Positions 1 through 9,666 are shown, counted from the stretch's first letter. The stretch: 64,000 nt of DNA from Chromobacterium vaccinii (GCF_000971335.1 NZ_JZJL01000014.1:36419-100418), one strand, 5' to 3'. Notes: a model not told the origin generated them from the letters alone. Translations and numbers: made by a program.

Positions 1-34
1 AAAGGGCCTGTTTGCATTGAGGGGCGATGTCCGC

Positions 35-496
35 TCAGTACGGCACGACGCGGTCGTTGCCGCCGCCGCTCAGCACTTTGACGCGCTGATTGGCGACGAA
101 GGGGATGTCGGCTTCCTGGACGATGGAGATGGTGCGGCCGGTATCCAGCTTGACGGTGATTTCCAGCGCGTTCTTGGTCATCGCGCGTTGCGCGGCCTGG
201 GTGCCGAAGCCGCCGGCCAGCGCGCCGACGATGCCGCCGGCGATCTGGCCCTTGCCGCCGCCGATATTGCTGCCGGCCAGGCCGCCCAGCGCGGCGCCGC
301 CCAGAGTCAGCAATTCGTTGTTCTGGCCTTCCATTTTCACATTCTGCACCGACAGCACGGTGCCGAGCTGCACGGTCTGCGCCTGGCGCATCTGGCCTTT
401 GGAGTAAACGGCTGCGGAATCGGATGTCGAGCAGCCGGCGAGCACGCCGACGCTCAGCAGGCTGACCAGGGTAATGCGGCTGATGGAAGAAATCAT
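35..496 (-). CDS. SlyB/Pcp-like outer membrane lipoprotein
   Basis: Small lipoprotein of 153 residues. A hydrophobic signal segment ends in a lipobox, LAGC, so Cys about residue 21 would be lipidated and the protein anchored in the outer membrane. The middle is very Gly/Ala-rich with GGxxGG spacing (about residues 65-100), the glycine-zipper 2TM domain of SlyB and the 17-kDa surface antigens. I chose the second ATG because an AGGA sits a few bases upstream; a start 15 bases earlier is open but lacks a clear ribosome site. It follows pyrD on the same strand with a 24-base gap. Family function is envelope integrity; the exact role is not known. Confidence 0.8.
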   Translation of the reverse strand: MISSISRITLVSLLSVGVLAGCSTSDSAAVYSKGQMRQAQTVQLGTVLSVQNVKMEGQNNELLTLGGAALGGLAGSNIGGGKGQIAGGIVGALAGGFGTQAAQRAMTKNALEITVKLDTGRTISIVQEADIPFVANQRVKVLSGGGNDRVVPY

Positions 497-520
497 TTTT
501 TCCTGCTCCATTCTTTCTAT

Positions 521-1555
521 TTAGTTGCGAGCTTGTAGATATTGCGCCGCCGCCCGCGCGCATTCGCTGACCAGCTCCGGACCTCGATAGATCAGGCCGC
601 TGTATAGCTGCACCAGGCTGGCGCCGGCATCCAGTTTTTCCACGGCGTCGTTGCCGGAAAGGATGCCGCCAACTCCTATGATAGGCAGAGCGCCGCCAAG
701 TTCCTTGTGCAGTTTGCGTATGACTTCTGTTGAGCGGCTGCGAACCGGCGCGCCGGACAGGCCGCCGGCCTCGTTTTCCAGCGGATGGCCGGCCACTTCG
801 CGGCGCGACAGCGTGGTGTTGGTGGCGATGACGCCGTCGATGCCGTTGCCGGTCAGCAGTCGGGCAATCTCGGCTATCTGCTCGTCGTCCAGGTCCGGCG
901 CGATCTTCACCGCCAGCGGCACGTAGCGGCCATGCTTGTCGGCCAGCGCCTGTTGGCGCTGCTTCAGCGCGGCCAGCAGCCGGCCCAGCTCGTCGCCTTG
1001 CTGCAGTTGACGCAGGTTCTTGGTGTTGGGCGAGGAGATGTTGACGGTGACGTAGCTGGCGGCGGCGTAGACCTGATTCAGGCAGGCCAGGTAGTCGTCC
1101 ACCGCGTTTTCTATCGGCGTGATCGCGTTCTTGCCGATGTTGATGCCGAGCACGCCCTTGAATTTGCAGCGGCGCACATTGTCCAGCAGCGCGGCGACGC
1201 CATAGTTGTTGAAGCCCATCCGGTTGATGATGGCCTCGTGTTCCGGCAGGCGGAATAGCCGCGGCCTGGGGTTGCCGTCTTGAGGGCGCGGGGTGACGGT
1301 GCCGATTTCGATGAAGCCGAAACCGAGCGCGGCCAGCGCGTCGATGTGGGCACCGTTTTTGTCCAGGCCGGCGGCGAGGCCGACGGCGTTCGGGAAGGTC
1401 AGGCCCATCGCCTGCACCGGCTGGCGCGCGGCGGGGGAGGCGGCCAGCGGCGTCAGGCGCAGCCGATGCGCGCGGTCGAGCATCTTCAATGTGTGCTCGT
1501 GGGCGGTCTCCGCGTCGAATTTGAACAGCAGCGGGCGCAGCAGCGGGTACAGCAT
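521..1555 (-). CDS. pyrD: Dihydroorotate dehydrogenase (quinone), class 2
   Basis: Oxidises dihydroorotate to orotate at the inner membrane with quinone as acceptor, the fourth step of pyrimidine synthesis. Length 344 is normal for class 2. Visible are the N-terminal membrane-associating helices, the FMN-site stretch [10 protein letters not shown] (about residue 60), the catalytic serine in [11 protein letters not shown] (about 175), the lysine in VKIAPD (about 218) and the C-terminal GVGGI / [10 protein letters not shown] phosphate-binding loops. It lies 73 bases downstream of rutE and probably has its own promoter: a TATAAT sits about 30 bases before the start, inside a palindrome listed separately. 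Confidence 0.96.
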   Translation of the reverse strand: MLYPLLRPLLFKFDAETAHEHTLKMLDRAHRLRLTPLAASPAARQPVQAMGLTFPNAVGLAAGLDKNGAHIDALAALGFGFIEIGTVTPRPQDGNPRPRLFRLPEHEAIINRMGFNNYGVAALLDNVRRCKFKGVLGINIGKNAITPIENAVDDYLACLNQVYAAASYVTVNISSPNTKNLRQLQQGDELGRLLAALKQRQQALADKHGRYVPLAVKIAPDLDDEQIAEIARLLTGNGIDGVIATNTTLSRREVAGHPLENEAGGLSGAPVRSRSTEVIRKLHKELGGALPIIGVGGILSGNDAVEKLDAGASLVQLYSGLIYRGPELVSECARAAAQYLQARN

Positions 1556-1575
1556 GGCATTCTCCGGGCAGACAA

Positions 1576-1599
1576 ATGCCCGGCATTATAACCGGGCAT
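1576..1599 (-). promoter_or_regulatory. Palindrome enclosing a TATAAT -10 box upstream of pyrD
   Basis: Eight-base arms ATGCCCGG and CCGGGCAT enclose an eight-base loop. Read on the minus strand the loop region gives TTATAATG, a consensus -10 hexamer about 30 bases before the pyrD start. The hairpin could also act as a weak terminator for rutE just upstream, since it is followed by ATTTGTCT. I found no convincing -35. Confidence 0.45.
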
Positions 1600-1628
1600 C
1601 GGGATCAGGCCAGCGGCAAATGCGCGGC

Positions 1629-2219
1629 TTACAAAATCCGGCAGGCCTCGTCGAAGTCGAAGCGAGGCGAGCGCGGGAACAGCTTGTCGGCCTCGCCGTA
1701 GCCCAGGTTGATCAGGAAGTTGGACTTGAAGCGGCCATCCGGGAAGAAGGCCGCGTCGACGGCGGCGTTGTCGAAACCGGACATCGGGCCGCAATCCAGG
1801 CCCAGCGCGCGGGCGGCCAGGATCAGGTAGGCGCCTTGCAGCGTGCCGTTGCGGAAGGCGGTGGTGTCGATCAGCGGCTGATTGCCCTCGAACCAGCTCC
1901 TGGCGTCCGCGTGCGGGAACAGTTGCGGGAGGTGTTCGTAGAAGCGGGTATCGTGGGCGACGATCACGCAGACCGGCGCGGCCAGGGTCTTGTCTACGTT
2001 GCCGGCGGCCAGGCAGGGCTTCAGCTTGGCCTTGGCTTCGTCGCTCTTGACGAACACCAGGCGGGCCGGCGAGCAGTTGGCGCTGGTCGGAGCCTGCTTC
2101 AGCAACTCATGCAGTTGATGCAGCAACTCGTCGCTCACCGGACGCGGTTGCCAGTGACTGTGGGTGCGGGCATTCAGGAACAGCTGTTCCAGCGTGGCGT
2201 GGGAGAGGGGAGTGCTCAT
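1629..2219 (-). CDS. rutE: Nitroreductase family protein, RutE type (malonic semialdehyde reductase)
   Basis: FMN flavoprotein of 196 residues, the same length as E. coli RutE, which reduces toxic malonic semialdehyde to 3-hydroxypropionate during uracil breakdown. Family signatures run through the sequence: the N-terminal ART(H)xxW segment, [10 protein letters not shown] (about 45), [10 protein letters not shown], the [10 protein letters not shown] segment and [11 protein letters not shown]. No other rut genes are in the window, so it may serve as a general NAD(P)H-dependent reductase here. Its ATG overlaps the stop of the upstream motB-like gene by four bases, showing translational coupling. 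Confidence 0.88.
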   Translation of the reverse strand: MSTPLSHATLEQLFLNARTHSHWQPRPVSDELLHQLHELLKQAPTSANCSPARLVFVKSDEAKAKLKPCLAAGNVDKTLAAPVCVIVAHDTRFYEHLPQLFPHADARSWFEGNQPLIDTTAFRNGTLQGAYLILAARALGLDCGPMSGFDNAAVDAAFFPDGRFKSNFLINLGYGEADKLFPRSPRFDFDEACRIL

Positions 2220-3052
2220 GGTCTTACCTCGGTTGGGGTGGGGTGTTGTTGTTTGGCGTCTCCGGCGGAGGGCGCGGAGTTTTGAGGAGTTGCAGGTTCT
2301 TCGAAGGTGTTGGCCTGAACGGAGACGGTGACGCGGCGGTTGCGGGCGCGGCCGTCGGCGGTGGCGTTATCCGCAACCGGCAGATTGGCGCCATGGCCGA
2401 CAGCCACCATGCGTTGCGCCGAGATGCCGTTTTCCTGAAACAGCCGCACCACGCCGCCGGCGCGCGCGGCCGACAGCTCCCAGTTGGACGGGAAGGCGGG
2501 CGTGCGGATCGGCGCGTCGTCGGTGAAGCCTTCCACTTTGATCGAGTTGTCCACATTCGACAGCAGCTTGGCCATATTGGACATCAGCGGCAGCGATTGC
2601 TGGTTCGGTTCGGCCTGGCCGATGGCGAACAGCGCGCTGTCGCGGATGTCGATATTGATCCCCTGGTCGGTCTGGGTGATGGTGACCTCGCCGCTCTGCA
2701 CCAGCGGGCTCAAAACCTTGGCCAGGTTTTGCGTCAGCTGGCCCAGCTTGGCGGCCTCTTCCTCCTTGCGGCCGTGGGAGACGGCCTTGGCGATGGGCTT
2801 GGTCTTCGGAATCTCTATCATGGTGTTGGCGCCGCCGGTGGGCGGCGTCGATTGCACCGTGATCACCGTGCCGTTGCGGAAGGCGTCCATGATGGCGGAC
2901 GACATCACGCGGTATTTGCCCTCGTTCAGCGAGGAGATCGCGTACATCACCACGAAGAAGGCGAACAGCAGCGTGATGAAGTCGGCGTAGGAAACCAGCC
3001 AGCGCTCGTGGTTCTCGTGCTCTTCTTCCTGTTTTCTGCGCCGCGATGCCAT
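2216..3052 (-). CDS. MotB/MotD-like flagellar stator protein with OmpA domain
   Basis: 278 residues. An N-terminal basic segment is followed by one membrane helix carrying [18 protein letters not shown] (about residues 20-37); its Asp is the proton-binding residue of MotB stators. The C-terminal half (about 140-245) is an OmpA-like peptidoglycan-binding domain with [12 protein letters not shown] and the NRRV ending. Length and sequence fit MotB or the second stator protein MotD. Its MotA/MotC partner is not adjacent: the upstream neighbour, 16 bases away, is sppA and the downstream one is rutE. It therefore either works with a stator protein encoded elsewhere or has another envelope role. Confidence 0.82.
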   Translation of the reverse strand: MASRRRKQEEEHENHERWLVSYADFITLLFAFFVVMYAISSLNEGKYRVMSSAIMDAFRNGTVITVQSTPPTGGANTMIEIPKTKPIAKAVSHGRKEEEAAKLGQLTQNLAKVLSPLVQSGEVTITQTDQGINIDIRDSALFAIGQAEPNQQSLPLMSNMAKLLSNVDNSIKVEGFTDDAPIRTPAFPSNWELSAARAGGVVRLFQENGISAQRMVAVGHGANLPVADNATADGRARNRRVTVSVQANTFEEPATPQNSAPSAGDAKQQHPTPTEVRP

Positions 3053-3068
3053 CTTCGCCTCCGCCTGA

Positions 3069-4007
3069 TCAGAACAGCTGGGTGTCGAACAGCGATTTCA
3101 CGCCGCCGGCGAATTCCACGCCGATGCGGCGCGCCACCCGGCTGGAGAAGTCGTCCTGCTGGGTGTAGTCCACAGTTTTTTCCGCCTTCACCATGTCGCG
3201 GGCCACCGAGGCCACGGTGCCGTAGCCGTCGGCCAAGCCCAGTGGAATGGCTTTTTCGCCCAGCCACACCATGCCGCTGAACATCTGCGGGTCTTTCTTC
3301 AGCCGGGGGCCGCGGCCGTTTTCCACCGCCTGGATGAACTGAGCGTGGATGTCGTCCAGCAGTTGCTGGCGGATGGCGTCGTGTTTGGGGTTGGGCGGGG
3401 AGAACGGGTCGCCCATCGCCTTGTTCTCGCCGGCGGTTTTCAGCCGGCGGTCTATGCCCAGCTTTTCCATCGCGCCGGTGAAGCCGAAGCCGTCGGACAG
3501 CACGCCGATGGAGCCGACGATGCTGGCCTTGTCGACGAAGATCTTGTCGGCGGCGGCGGCGATGTAGTAGCAGCCGGATGCGCAGACCTCGCTCACCACC
3601 ACGTAGACCGGAATATCCGCGTGCTTTTTCTTCAGAAGCCGGATTTCATCGTAGACCATGCCCGACAGCACCGGGCTGCCGCCGGGGCTGTTGGCGTCGA
3701 TGATCACGCCCTTGGTGTTCTTGTCGCGGAAGGCGTGATCCAGCGCCGAGATCATTTTTTTGCCGGTTTCATTCTCGCTGGTGATGGCGCCGTCCAGCTC
3801 GATCACTGCGGTGTGGCCGCCGCCGGCCAGGCCGACCGCGCTTTTTTCCTCGCTGCGCATGAACACGCTGGCGGCGATCATGCCGATGATGACCAACCAG
3901 GCCAGGCGGAAGAAGATTTTCCACTGCCGGCTGCGGCGCTGCTCCACCAGGGAGGCCGAGGCGAGCTTCTCCAGTAGTTGTCGTTCCCAGTTTTGGGTGT
4001 CGCTCAT
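3069..4007 (-). CDS. sppA: Signal peptide peptidase SppA-like S49 protease
   Basis: Membrane-anchored serine protease of 312 residues, the short single-domain form. One membrane helix lies near residues 30-48. The oxyanion segment SPGGSPVLSG is at about 107. The nucleophile Ser is in CASGCYYIAAAADKI (about 145), and the probable catalytic Lys is in RRLKTAGENKAMGDPF (about 195). In the family these enzymes degrade leftover signal peptides and membrane fragments. It lies within the rluC-to-rutE minus-strand series, 43 bases after the Rieske gene. Confidence 0.9.
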   Translation of the reverse strand: MSDTQNWERQLLEKLASASLVEQRRSRQWKIFFRLAWLVIIGMIAASVFMRSEEKSAVGLAGGGHTAVIELDGAITSENETGKKMISALDHAFRDKNTKGVIIDANSPGGSPVLSGMVYDEIRLLKKKHADIPVYVVVSEVCASGCYYIAAAADKIFVDKASIVGSIGVLSDGFGFTGAMEKLGIDRRLKTAGENKAMGDPFSPPNPKHDAIRQQLLDDIHAQFIQAVENGRGPRLKKDPQMFSGMVWLGEKAIPLGLADGYGTVASVARDMVKAEKTVDYTQQDDFSSRVARRIGVEFAGGVKSLFDTQLF

Positions 4008-4050
4008 TTTTCGAATCTGCTCCAGGATAATCCCGTGAGTCTAGCAAAAT

Positions 4051-4410
4051 TCAGGCTGCCATGACATTCAGCCAGACTTGGCCGTCTTCTTCGACGATAT
4101 CCAGCGCCGTCAAGGATTGGCCGCGGCAGGGGCCCCAGGTGCAATAGCCGGTGTCGGGGCGGTAGCGCGCGCCGTGCATGCTGCAGATCAGGTAATGGCC
4201 GGAGAGATCGAATAGATTGCCGTCCTGCAGGTCCAGCTCCACCGGGATGTGGCGGCAGCGGTTCAGGTAGCCGTAAACCCGGCCGCGGTAGCGGATCACG
4301 AAGGCGGGCAGCGGATCGCCATCCGCCTGGGCGATCTCGAAGCGGCGGGCAAGGCCGCCGTCTTCCAGATCGGAGGAGCGGCAGATCAGCAGAGTCTGGG
4401 GAGCAGCCAT
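4051..4410 (-). CDS. Rieske [2Fe-2S] domain protein
   Basis: 119 residues, essentially one Rieske domain. The cluster ligands are visible as C-R-H (about residue 54) and C-S-M-H (about 77), followed by the usual GARYRPDTGYCTWGPC segment. It has no signal peptide or membrane helix, so it is probably a cytoplasmic ferredoxin-like electron carrier. Its start lies inside the 3' end of the HAD phosphatase gene (25-base overlap), so the two are translated together. The partner oxidoreductase is unknown. Confidence 0.87.
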   Translation of the reverse strand: MAAPQTLLICRSSDLEDGGLARRFEIAQADGDPLPAFVIRYRGRVYGYLNRCRHIPVELDLQDGNLFDLSGHYLICSMHGARYRPDTGYCTWGPCRGQSLTALDIVEEDGQVWLNVMAA

Positions 4411-5042
4411 GACGACAGCTCGGACAGCGAGTGGACGATGATGCGGGGCTCGCAGCTGATGAGCTCGGCGCTGTCGTGGGCGCCGTGGCTGATGCCGACG
4501 CCGTGGCTGCCGGCGTTTCGCGCCATCAGCAGGTCATGGCTGGTGTCGCCCACCATGACGGTGCGATCGAGCGCCACGCCGAACAGGTCGGTCAATTGCA
4601 GCAGCATGTCCGGGTGCGGCTTGGAGTGGCATTCGTCCACGGTGCGGGTGGCGTCGAACAGGTTTTTGATGCCGGCGGCCGCCAGCGCGCGGTCCAGGCC
4701 GGCGCGGCTGCTGCCTGTCGCGATGGCGACGAAAGCGCCGCAGGCGCGGATCGCCTCCAGCGTGTCGCGGGCGGCGTCGAACAGTGTGACGCGGTCGAGT
4801 CCGGACTGGTAATGGCGGCGAAAGGCGTCCACCAGTTCGGGCAAGCGGCCGGCTTGGTCCGGCGGGCAGAACTGCTGCATCGCCTCGGCCAGGCGCAGGC
4901 CGATCACGTGGCTGGCGGCCTCGCGGCCCGGCACCGGCAGGGCCAGGTCGCGGCAGGCCTGCTGGATGGCATTCACGATATGGGCGGTGGAGTCCATCAG
5001 GGTGCCGTCCCAGTCGAACACTACCAGATCGTATTCACGCAT
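4386..5042 (-). CDS. HAD-family phosphatase, phosphoglycolate-phosphatase-like
   Basis: 218 residues with all four HAD motifs: DWDGTLMDS at the N terminus (nucleophile and acid Asp), IATGSS (about 108), Lys in SKPHPDM (about 140) and VGDTSHDLLMARNAG (about 165). An alpha-helical cap lies between motifs I and II, as in the Gph subfamily. Substrate cannot be read from the sequence; phosphoglycolate or a small sugar phosphate is likely. The start overlaps the rluC stop by one base (TGATG). Confidence 0.87.
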   Translation of the reverse strand: MREYDLVVFDWDGTLMDSTAHIVNAIQQACRDLALPVPGREAASHVIGLRLAEAMQQFCPPDQAGRLPELVDAFRRHYQSGLDRVTLFDAARDTLEAIRACGAFVAIATGSSRAGLDRALAAAGIKNLFDATRTVDECHSKPHPDMLLQLTDLFGVALDRTVMVGDTSHDLLMARNAGSHGVGISHGAHDSAELISCEPRIIVHSLSELSSWLLPRLC

Positions 5043-5980
5043 CAGCGCGGCTCCAGGGTTTTCAGGAATTTCTGCAGCTCCGGCGGCAGCGGGGCTTCCA
5101 GCTTGAGGGGCGCGCCGGTCAGCGGGTGCGGCAGCGTCAGGCTTCTGGCGTGCAGGAACATCCGCTTCAGTCCGCGCCGCGCCAGCTCCTTGTTCAGCGC
5201 GAAGTCGCCGTATTTTTCGTCGCCGGCTATCGCGCAGCCGTTGGCCTGCATGTGCACCCGGATCTGGTGGGTGCGGCCAGTGCGCAGATGCGCTTCGACC
5301 AAGGTAAATTCAGTGTAGCGCTGCTGGATGGCGAAGTTGGTGTGCGCGTATTGGCCGTCGTCGCCCTCGGCGACCTTCACCCGCCGCTCGCCGTCCGGAG
5401 TATGGAACTTGAACAGCGGCAGCTTCACCTGTTTGACGTTTTCCGGCCAGCGGCCGGCTGCCAACGCCAGGTAGCGCTTGTCCGGCACGTTGTCGCGCAT
5501 CATGTCGTGAAGCTTGGTCAGCGCGGAGCGTTTCTTGGCCAGCATCAAGAGGCCTGATGTTTCGCGGTCCAGCCTGTGCACCAGTTCCAGGTAGCGCCAT
5601 TCCGGGTGGGCGCGGCGCAATTGCTCGATCACGCCGAAGGACACGCCGCTGCCGCCGTGCACGGCCACGCCGGCGGGCTTGTCGATCACCAGCAGCGCGT
5701 CGTCTTCGTACACCACCGGGAAGGTGGCGGCGGGCACGTTTTTTTCCGCGCGCTCGGCGACGCGGATCGGCGGAATGCGCAATGTGTCGCCGGCCGCCAC
5801 GCGGTAGCTGGCGTCGACGCGGCCCTTGTTCACCCGTACTTCGCCGGAGCGCAGAATGCGGTAGATATGGCTCTTGGGAACCCCTTTCAGCAGGCGTTGC
5901 AGGTAGTTGTCCAGCCGCTGGCCGGCATCTTCTGCGTCCACTTCAAGGAAGGTTACGGAATCTTTGCGAATGTCTGTCAT
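5042..5980 (-). CDS. rluC: 23S rRNA pseudouridine synthase RluC
   Basis: 312 residues. An N-terminal S4 RNA-binding domain (about 16-75, QRLDNYLQR...SHIYRILRSGEVRVN) precedes the catalytic domain with the RluA-family motif HRLDRETSGLLMLAK, whose Asp is the catalytic residue (about 147). RluC modifies U955, U2504 and U2580 of 23S rRNA. It is the first gene of the minus-strand series and divergent from rne, the same arrangement as in E. coli, which supports the assignment over RluD. Confidence 0.94.
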   Translation of the reverse strand: MTDIRKDSVTFLEVDAEDAGQRLDNYLQRLLKGVPKSHIYRILRSGEVRVNKGRVDASYRVAAGDTLRIPPIRVAERAEKNVPAATFPVVYEDDALLVIDKPAGVAVHGGSGVSFGVIEQLRRAHPEWRYLELVHRLDRETSGLLMLAKKRSALTKLHDMMRDNVPDKRYLALAAGRWPENVKQVKLPLFKFHTPDGERRVKVAEGDDGQYAHTNFAIQQRYTEFTLVEAHLRTGRTHQIRVHMQANGCAIAGDEKYGDFALNKELARRGLKRMFLHARSLTLPHPLTGAPLKLEAPLPPELQKFLKTLEPR

Positions 5981-6506
5981 ATTGCTTATACTTATGGCGC
6001 TGCCTGCGGTGCGAATGCACCCAGAGCGGGCGGCGGTCGGAAACCAAGGTCACGGCCTGTTTAGCGTGATGCTGCTGCGGAAACCGAATAATGGCCGGCA
6101 GGGGCCAACTCCTGACCTGATGCCGTTTGCACAGCCGCAGCCAAGGTTAACTCGCTCACCGAAAAGTAGCGATGGTAATGCATTTATACGCATAACGCAC
6201 TCACGAGTATTCCATCCCTTGATGCAAAGCCAGTCAGGGGATTTTGCAGCGAAGTTTGACCCGGCATGCCAGCCGTCCTGCAATGTTTGTCCCGCCTGGT
6301 AGGCGGGATCGGCGACAACGCCGATGCGCCGTTTGCGCACAGAATCGCTGGGCTGCATGTGACCAAAATCAGGAAGTCGGCTTTCATAGCAAATCAGCTT
6401 TTCTCGATCTTTACCTCGACACTTCTTTCGGAAAGCGCCCATTAATAGTCACTGGGCCGTCAAATACTGGCTGCATCCTTGCGTGAGTGCTGCGCAAGGA
6501 ATGTAA
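5981..6506. promoter_or_regulatory. rluC-rne intergenic region with long rne leader
   Basis: This 526-base stretch holds no convincing gene. It should carry the divergent rluC and rne promoters and a long rne 5' leader. Several compact hairpins are visible: CCCGCC/GGCGGG at about 6291-6307, ATCGGCG/CGCCGAT just after it, and one covering the rne ribosome site (separate entry). In E. coli a long structured rne leader lets RNase E cut and so limit its own mRNA; the same is inferred here. Confidence 0.6.
6476..6500 (+). promoter_or_regulatory. Hairpin containing the rne ribosome binding site
   Basis: Perfect eight-base stem TCCTTGCG / CGCAAGGA with a nine-base loop. The right arm contains AAGGA, the Shine-Dalgarno sequence, which ends six bases before the rne ATG at 6507. 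When folded, the ribosome site is paired, so translation should be limited until the stem is opened or cut. Confidence 0.7.
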
Positions 6507-9443
6507 ATGAAACGTATGTTGTTCAATGCGACGCAAGCCGAAGAGCTGCGCGTCGCGATTGTCGACGGGCAGAAGCTCGTCGATCTCGATATCGAGACCG
6601 TAGGCAAGGAACAGCGCAAAGGCAATATCTACAAGGGTATCATCACCCGGATCGAGCCCTCGCTGGAAGCCTGCTTCGTCGATTACGGCACCGAGCGTCA
6701 CGGCTTCCTGCCGTTCAAGGAAGTGTCCCGCTCCTATTTCCAGGGCTATGAGGGCGGCCGTCCGCGCATTCAGGACGTGCTGCGCGAAGGCATGGAAGTG
6801 GTGGTGCAGGTGGAGAAGGACGAGCGCGGCAACAAGGGAGCGGCGCTGACCACCTACATCAGCCTGGCCGGCCGCTACCTGGTGCTGATGCCGAACAACC
6901 CGCGCGGCGGCGGCGTGTCGCGCCGCATCGAGGGCGAAGAGCGCCAGGAACTGAAGGATCTGCTGTCGCAGCTGGAAGTGTCGCATGGCATGAGCCTGAT
7001 CGCGCGCACCGCCGGCATCGGCCGCAATCTGGAAGAGCTGCAGTGGGACCTCGGTTACCTGATGCAGCTGTGGCGCGCCATCGAGGGCGCTGCCGGCGCG
7101 CAATCCGCGCCGTTCCTGATTCTGCAGGAAGGCAGTCTGGTGATCCGCGCGATCCGCGACTATTTCCATCCGGACATCGGCGAAGTGCTGATCGACACCG
7201 ACGAAATCCACGATCAGGCCCGCCAGTTCATGAGCCATGTGATGCCGAACATGCTGTCGCGTGTGAAGGTGTACAAGGATCATGTGCCGCTGTTCTCCCG
7301 CTTCCAGATCGAGCACCAGATCGAAACCGCCTTCTCGCGCAGCGTGCAGCTGCCGTCCGGCGGCGCGATCGTGATCGACCATACCGAAGCGCTGGTCTCC
7401 ATCGACGTGAACTCGGCTCGCGCCACCAAGGGCGCCGACATCGAGGAAACCGCGGTCAAGACCAACCTGGAAGCGGCGGAAGAGATCGCCCGCCAGCTGC
7501 GCTTGCGCGACTTGGGCGGCCTGGTGGTGATCGACTTCATCGACATGGAAAACCCGAAGAACCAGCGCGACGTGGAAAACCGCCTGCGCGACGTTCTGAA
7601 GCATGACCGCGCCCGCGTGCAGATGGGCAAGCTGTCCCGTTTCGGCCTGCTGGAACTGTCCCGCCAGCGCCTGCAGCCGTCCCTGGGCGAGACCAGCCAC
7701 GAGCCATGTCCGCGCTGCCACGGCATCGGCTTCATCCGCGGCACCGAATCGTCGGCGCTGCACATCCTGCGCATCATCCAGGAAGAAGCGATGAAGGAAA
7801 ACACCGGCGCGGTGCACGCGCAGGTGCCGGTCGACGTGGCCACCTTCCTGCTGAACGAGAAGCGCGCCGAGATCCACTCGATCGAAGAGCGCCTGGATGT
7901 CGACGTGGTGCTGATCCCGAACATCCATCTCGAAACCCCGCACTACAAGATCGTGCGCGTGCGCCACGACGACCTGGCCGAGCTGGGAGAAGCGCCGAGC
8001 TACAGCCGCGTCGAAGTGCAGGAAGAGGACGTGATCACCAATTTCGGCCAGGAAAAGCCGAAGGTGGAGCGTCAGGAGGCTGCGGTCAAGGGCATCACGC
8101 CGCAGCAGCCGGCCCCGAACGTGGAGGCCAAGCAGGCCAAGCCGGCCAAGCCCGCGGAGCAGGGCGGCCTGTTCGCCGGCATCGCGGCCTGGATCAAGAG
8201 CTTGTTCGCCGAGCCGGAAAAGGCGCCCGCGCAGGATGCCAAGAAAAAACCGGCGCCGGCCGCTTCGCGCAACAATGAGCAGCGCGGCAACCGCCAACGG
8301 CAGCAGGAGCGCCGCACCGGCGGCCAGGCCCGCCGCGAGCACGACCAGCGCCGTCATGTCCAGCAGGATGAGGGCAAGACCCGTCGCCAGGACGAGCGCA
8401 AGGATGGCGAACGCGTTGAGCGCGTAGAGCGCAAGGAAGCGCCGAGCCGCGAGCGTGAGGAGCGCAGCGAGCAGCCGCGCGAGCCGCGAGGCAACCGCCG
8501 CCGCGAGCCGCGTGAACCGCGCGAGCCCAAGGAAGTCCGCGAGCAGGCTCCGCGCGAAGAGCGCGTGAGCGAGAAGGCCGAGAAGCAGGACAAGCCGCAA
8601 CAGGAGCCGCGTCGCCGCCAGGCGCCGGCAGCAGCTCCGGCTGAAGCCGTCGAAAAACCGGTGCAGGAAGAACTGCGTCTGGATGCCGAAGGCGAGCAAG
8701 CCGAGCAGGAGCGCGGCGAACGCCGCCGCCGCCGCAGCCGCCGCGATCGTCGCCGCGACAATCCGGAAGCTCAGCAGGACGGCGTTGCGGAAGCGGTTTC
8801 CGAGTCGCCGGCCGCGCCTGTCGCCGAAGCGGCGGGAGCCACTGTGGCCGCAGCCGTCGCAGCGGTAGTGGTAGAGTCGGCTGTGGAAGCAGTCGAGTCC
8901 AAGCCGCAGCTTGAGGTTGAAGCCAAGCCGGCGGTCGAGTCCGCTCCGGTCGAGCCGGTTGTCGCCGAGCAGCAAGCGCCGGTCGTCATCGTGGCCGAAG
9001 CTCAGCCTGAGGCTGTAGTGGTCGAGCCGGCGGTGGTTGTCGAAGCCGAGCAGGCTCCGGTTGCCGAGCCGGTGGCGGTGGCGGTGGAGCCGGTTGTCGA
9101 GGCGAAAGCCGAGGCTCAATCCGAGCTTGCCGCTCCGGAAGCGCTTGTTGTGGAAGAGGCCGCGCCAGTGGTGTTGGCGAAGGTGGAAGAGGCTCCGGTT
9201 GCGGAAGCGCCGGCGGTCAAGATCGAGGCGATTGCCGTCGAGTCGAAGCCGGTTGCTGTGGAGTCCAAGCCATTGGATCTGGGCGGCCTGGTGATGATCG
9301 CGACCAAGCCGGTGTCTCAGCAGCCCTCGGCGACGTCGGAGCCGGAGCTGCCGCAAGGCCCGCGCCGCCGCGATGTCGCCGCAGCTGACGCCGCGGTTGT
9401 AGAGCCGGTGCAACTGATGCAGGTCGAAACCCGCAACGGTTGA
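6507..9443 (+). CDS. rne: Ribonuclease E
   Basis: Essential endoribonuclease for mRNA decay and rRNA/tRNA processing, and scaffold of the degradosome at the inner membrane. 978 residues. Visible are the S1 domain (about 35-120), the catalytic DNase I-like domain with metal-binding Asp in VSIDVNS and VVIDFIDM (about 300-350), and the Zn-link CPRCHGIG (about 403). A short amphipathic helix, [15 protein letters not shown] (about 553-567), matches the membrane-binding segment. The rest is disordered: Arg/Glu-rich to about 760, then Ala/Val/Glu-rich, where RNA and degradosome partners normally bind. The start is fixed by AAGGA and the [17 protein letters not shown] beginning. Confidence 0.97.
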   Translation: MKRMLFNATQAEELRVAIVDGQKLVDLDIETVGKEQRKGNIYKGIITRIEPSLEACFVDYGTERHGFLPFKEVSRSYFQGYEGGRPRIQDVLREGMEVVVQVEKDERGNKGAALTTYISLAGRYLVLMPNNPRGGGVSRRIEGEERQELKDLLSQLEVSHGMSLIARTAGIGRNLEELQWDLGYLMQLWRAIEGAAGAQSAPFLILQEGSLVIRAIRDYFHPDIGEVLIDTDEIHDQARQFMSHVMPNMLSRVKVYKDHVPLFSRFQIEHQIETAFSRSVQLPSGGAIVIDHTEALVSIDVNSARATKGADIEETAVKTNLEAAEEIARQLRLRDLGGLVVIDFIDMENPKNQRDVENRLRDVLKHDRARVQMGKLSRFGLLELSRQRLQPSLGETSHEPCPRCHGIGFIRGTESSALHILRIIQEEAMKENTGAVHAQVPVDVATFLLNEKRAEIHSIEERLDVDVVLIPNIHLETPHYKIVRVRHDDLAELGEAPSYSRVEVQEEDVITNFGQEKPKVERQEAAVKGITPQQPAPNVEAKQAKPAKPAEQGGLFAGIAAWIKSLFAEPEKAPAQDAKKKPAPAASRNNEQRGNRQRQQERRTGGQARREHDQRRHVQQDEGKTRRQDERKDGERVERVERKEAPSREREERSEQPREPRGNRRREPREPREPKEVREQAPREERVSEKAEKQDKPQQEPRRRQAPAAAPAEAVEKPVQEELRLDAEGEQAEQERGERRRRRSRRDRRRDNPEAQQDGVAEAVSESPAAPVAEAAGATVAAAVAAVVVESAVEAVESKPQLEVEAKPAVESAPVEPVVAEQQAPVVIVAEAQPEAVVVEPAVVVEAEQAPVAEPVAVAVEPVVEAKAEAQSELAAPEALVVEEAAPVVLAKVEEAPVAEAPAVKIEAIAVESKPVAVESKPLDLGGLVMIATKPVSQQPSATSEPELPQGPRRRDVAAADAAVVEPVQLMQVETRNG

Positions 9444-9492
9444 GCGTGATGCGGAGCGGAGAGGGCGGCGCCCTCTCCGCGGGCTTCATGTG

Positions 9493-9521
9493 TTGACAGC
9501 TGCGTTGATCTGAATTAGAAT
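9493..9521 (+). promoter_or_regulatory. Consensus sigma-70 promoter of tRNA-Asn
   Basis: TTGACA at 9493-9498 and TAGAAT at 9516-9521 with an ideal 17-base spacer, ending 15 bases before the tRNA. It lies just after the rne stop. Confidence 0.85.
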
Positions 9522-9536
9522 CGCTTTCTCTGATGT

Positions 9537-9612
9537 TCCCTGATAGCTCAGTTGGTAGAGCGACGGACTGTTAATCCGCAGGTCGCAGGTTCGAGCCCTG
9601 CTCGGGGAGCCA
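9537..9612 (+). tRNA. tRNA-Asn (anticodon GTT)
   Basis: 76 nucleotides including an encoded CCA. The acceptor arms TCCCTGA and TCGGGGA pair over seven bases (one T-G pair). The D-arm has AGCTCAGTTGGTAGAGC, the anticodon loop CTGTTAA places GTT at 9570-9572, and the T-arm has the GGTTCGAGCCC loop. Confidence 0.97.
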
Positions 9613-9620
9613 AGAATTCA

Positions 9621-9653
9621 AAAAAGCCCATGCGTTCGCGCATGGGCTTTTTG
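9621..9653 (+). terminator. Rho-independent terminator after tRNA-Asn
   Basis: Nine-base stem GCCCATGCG / CGCATGGGC closed by a stable TTCG tetraloop, flanked by AAAAA and TTTTT, so it can work in both directions. It begins nine bases after the tRNA and could also stop transcription from the minus-strand gene ending at 9667. Confidence 0.92.
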
Positions 9654-9666
9654 CGTTTCGCGCGGA

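Noticed and set aside
8400..9290. Repeated Arg/Glu and Ala/Val/Glu runs in the rne 3' half, at first taken for a repeat array
   Set aside because: They are the normal disordered C-terminal region of RNase E, not DNA repeats with fixed units.
6411..9413. A 1000-codon open frame opposite rne
   Set aside because: It mirrors the rne frame in a GC-rich gene with strong third-position bias; its protein is a low-complexity Arg/Leu/His string and rne is certain on the other strand.
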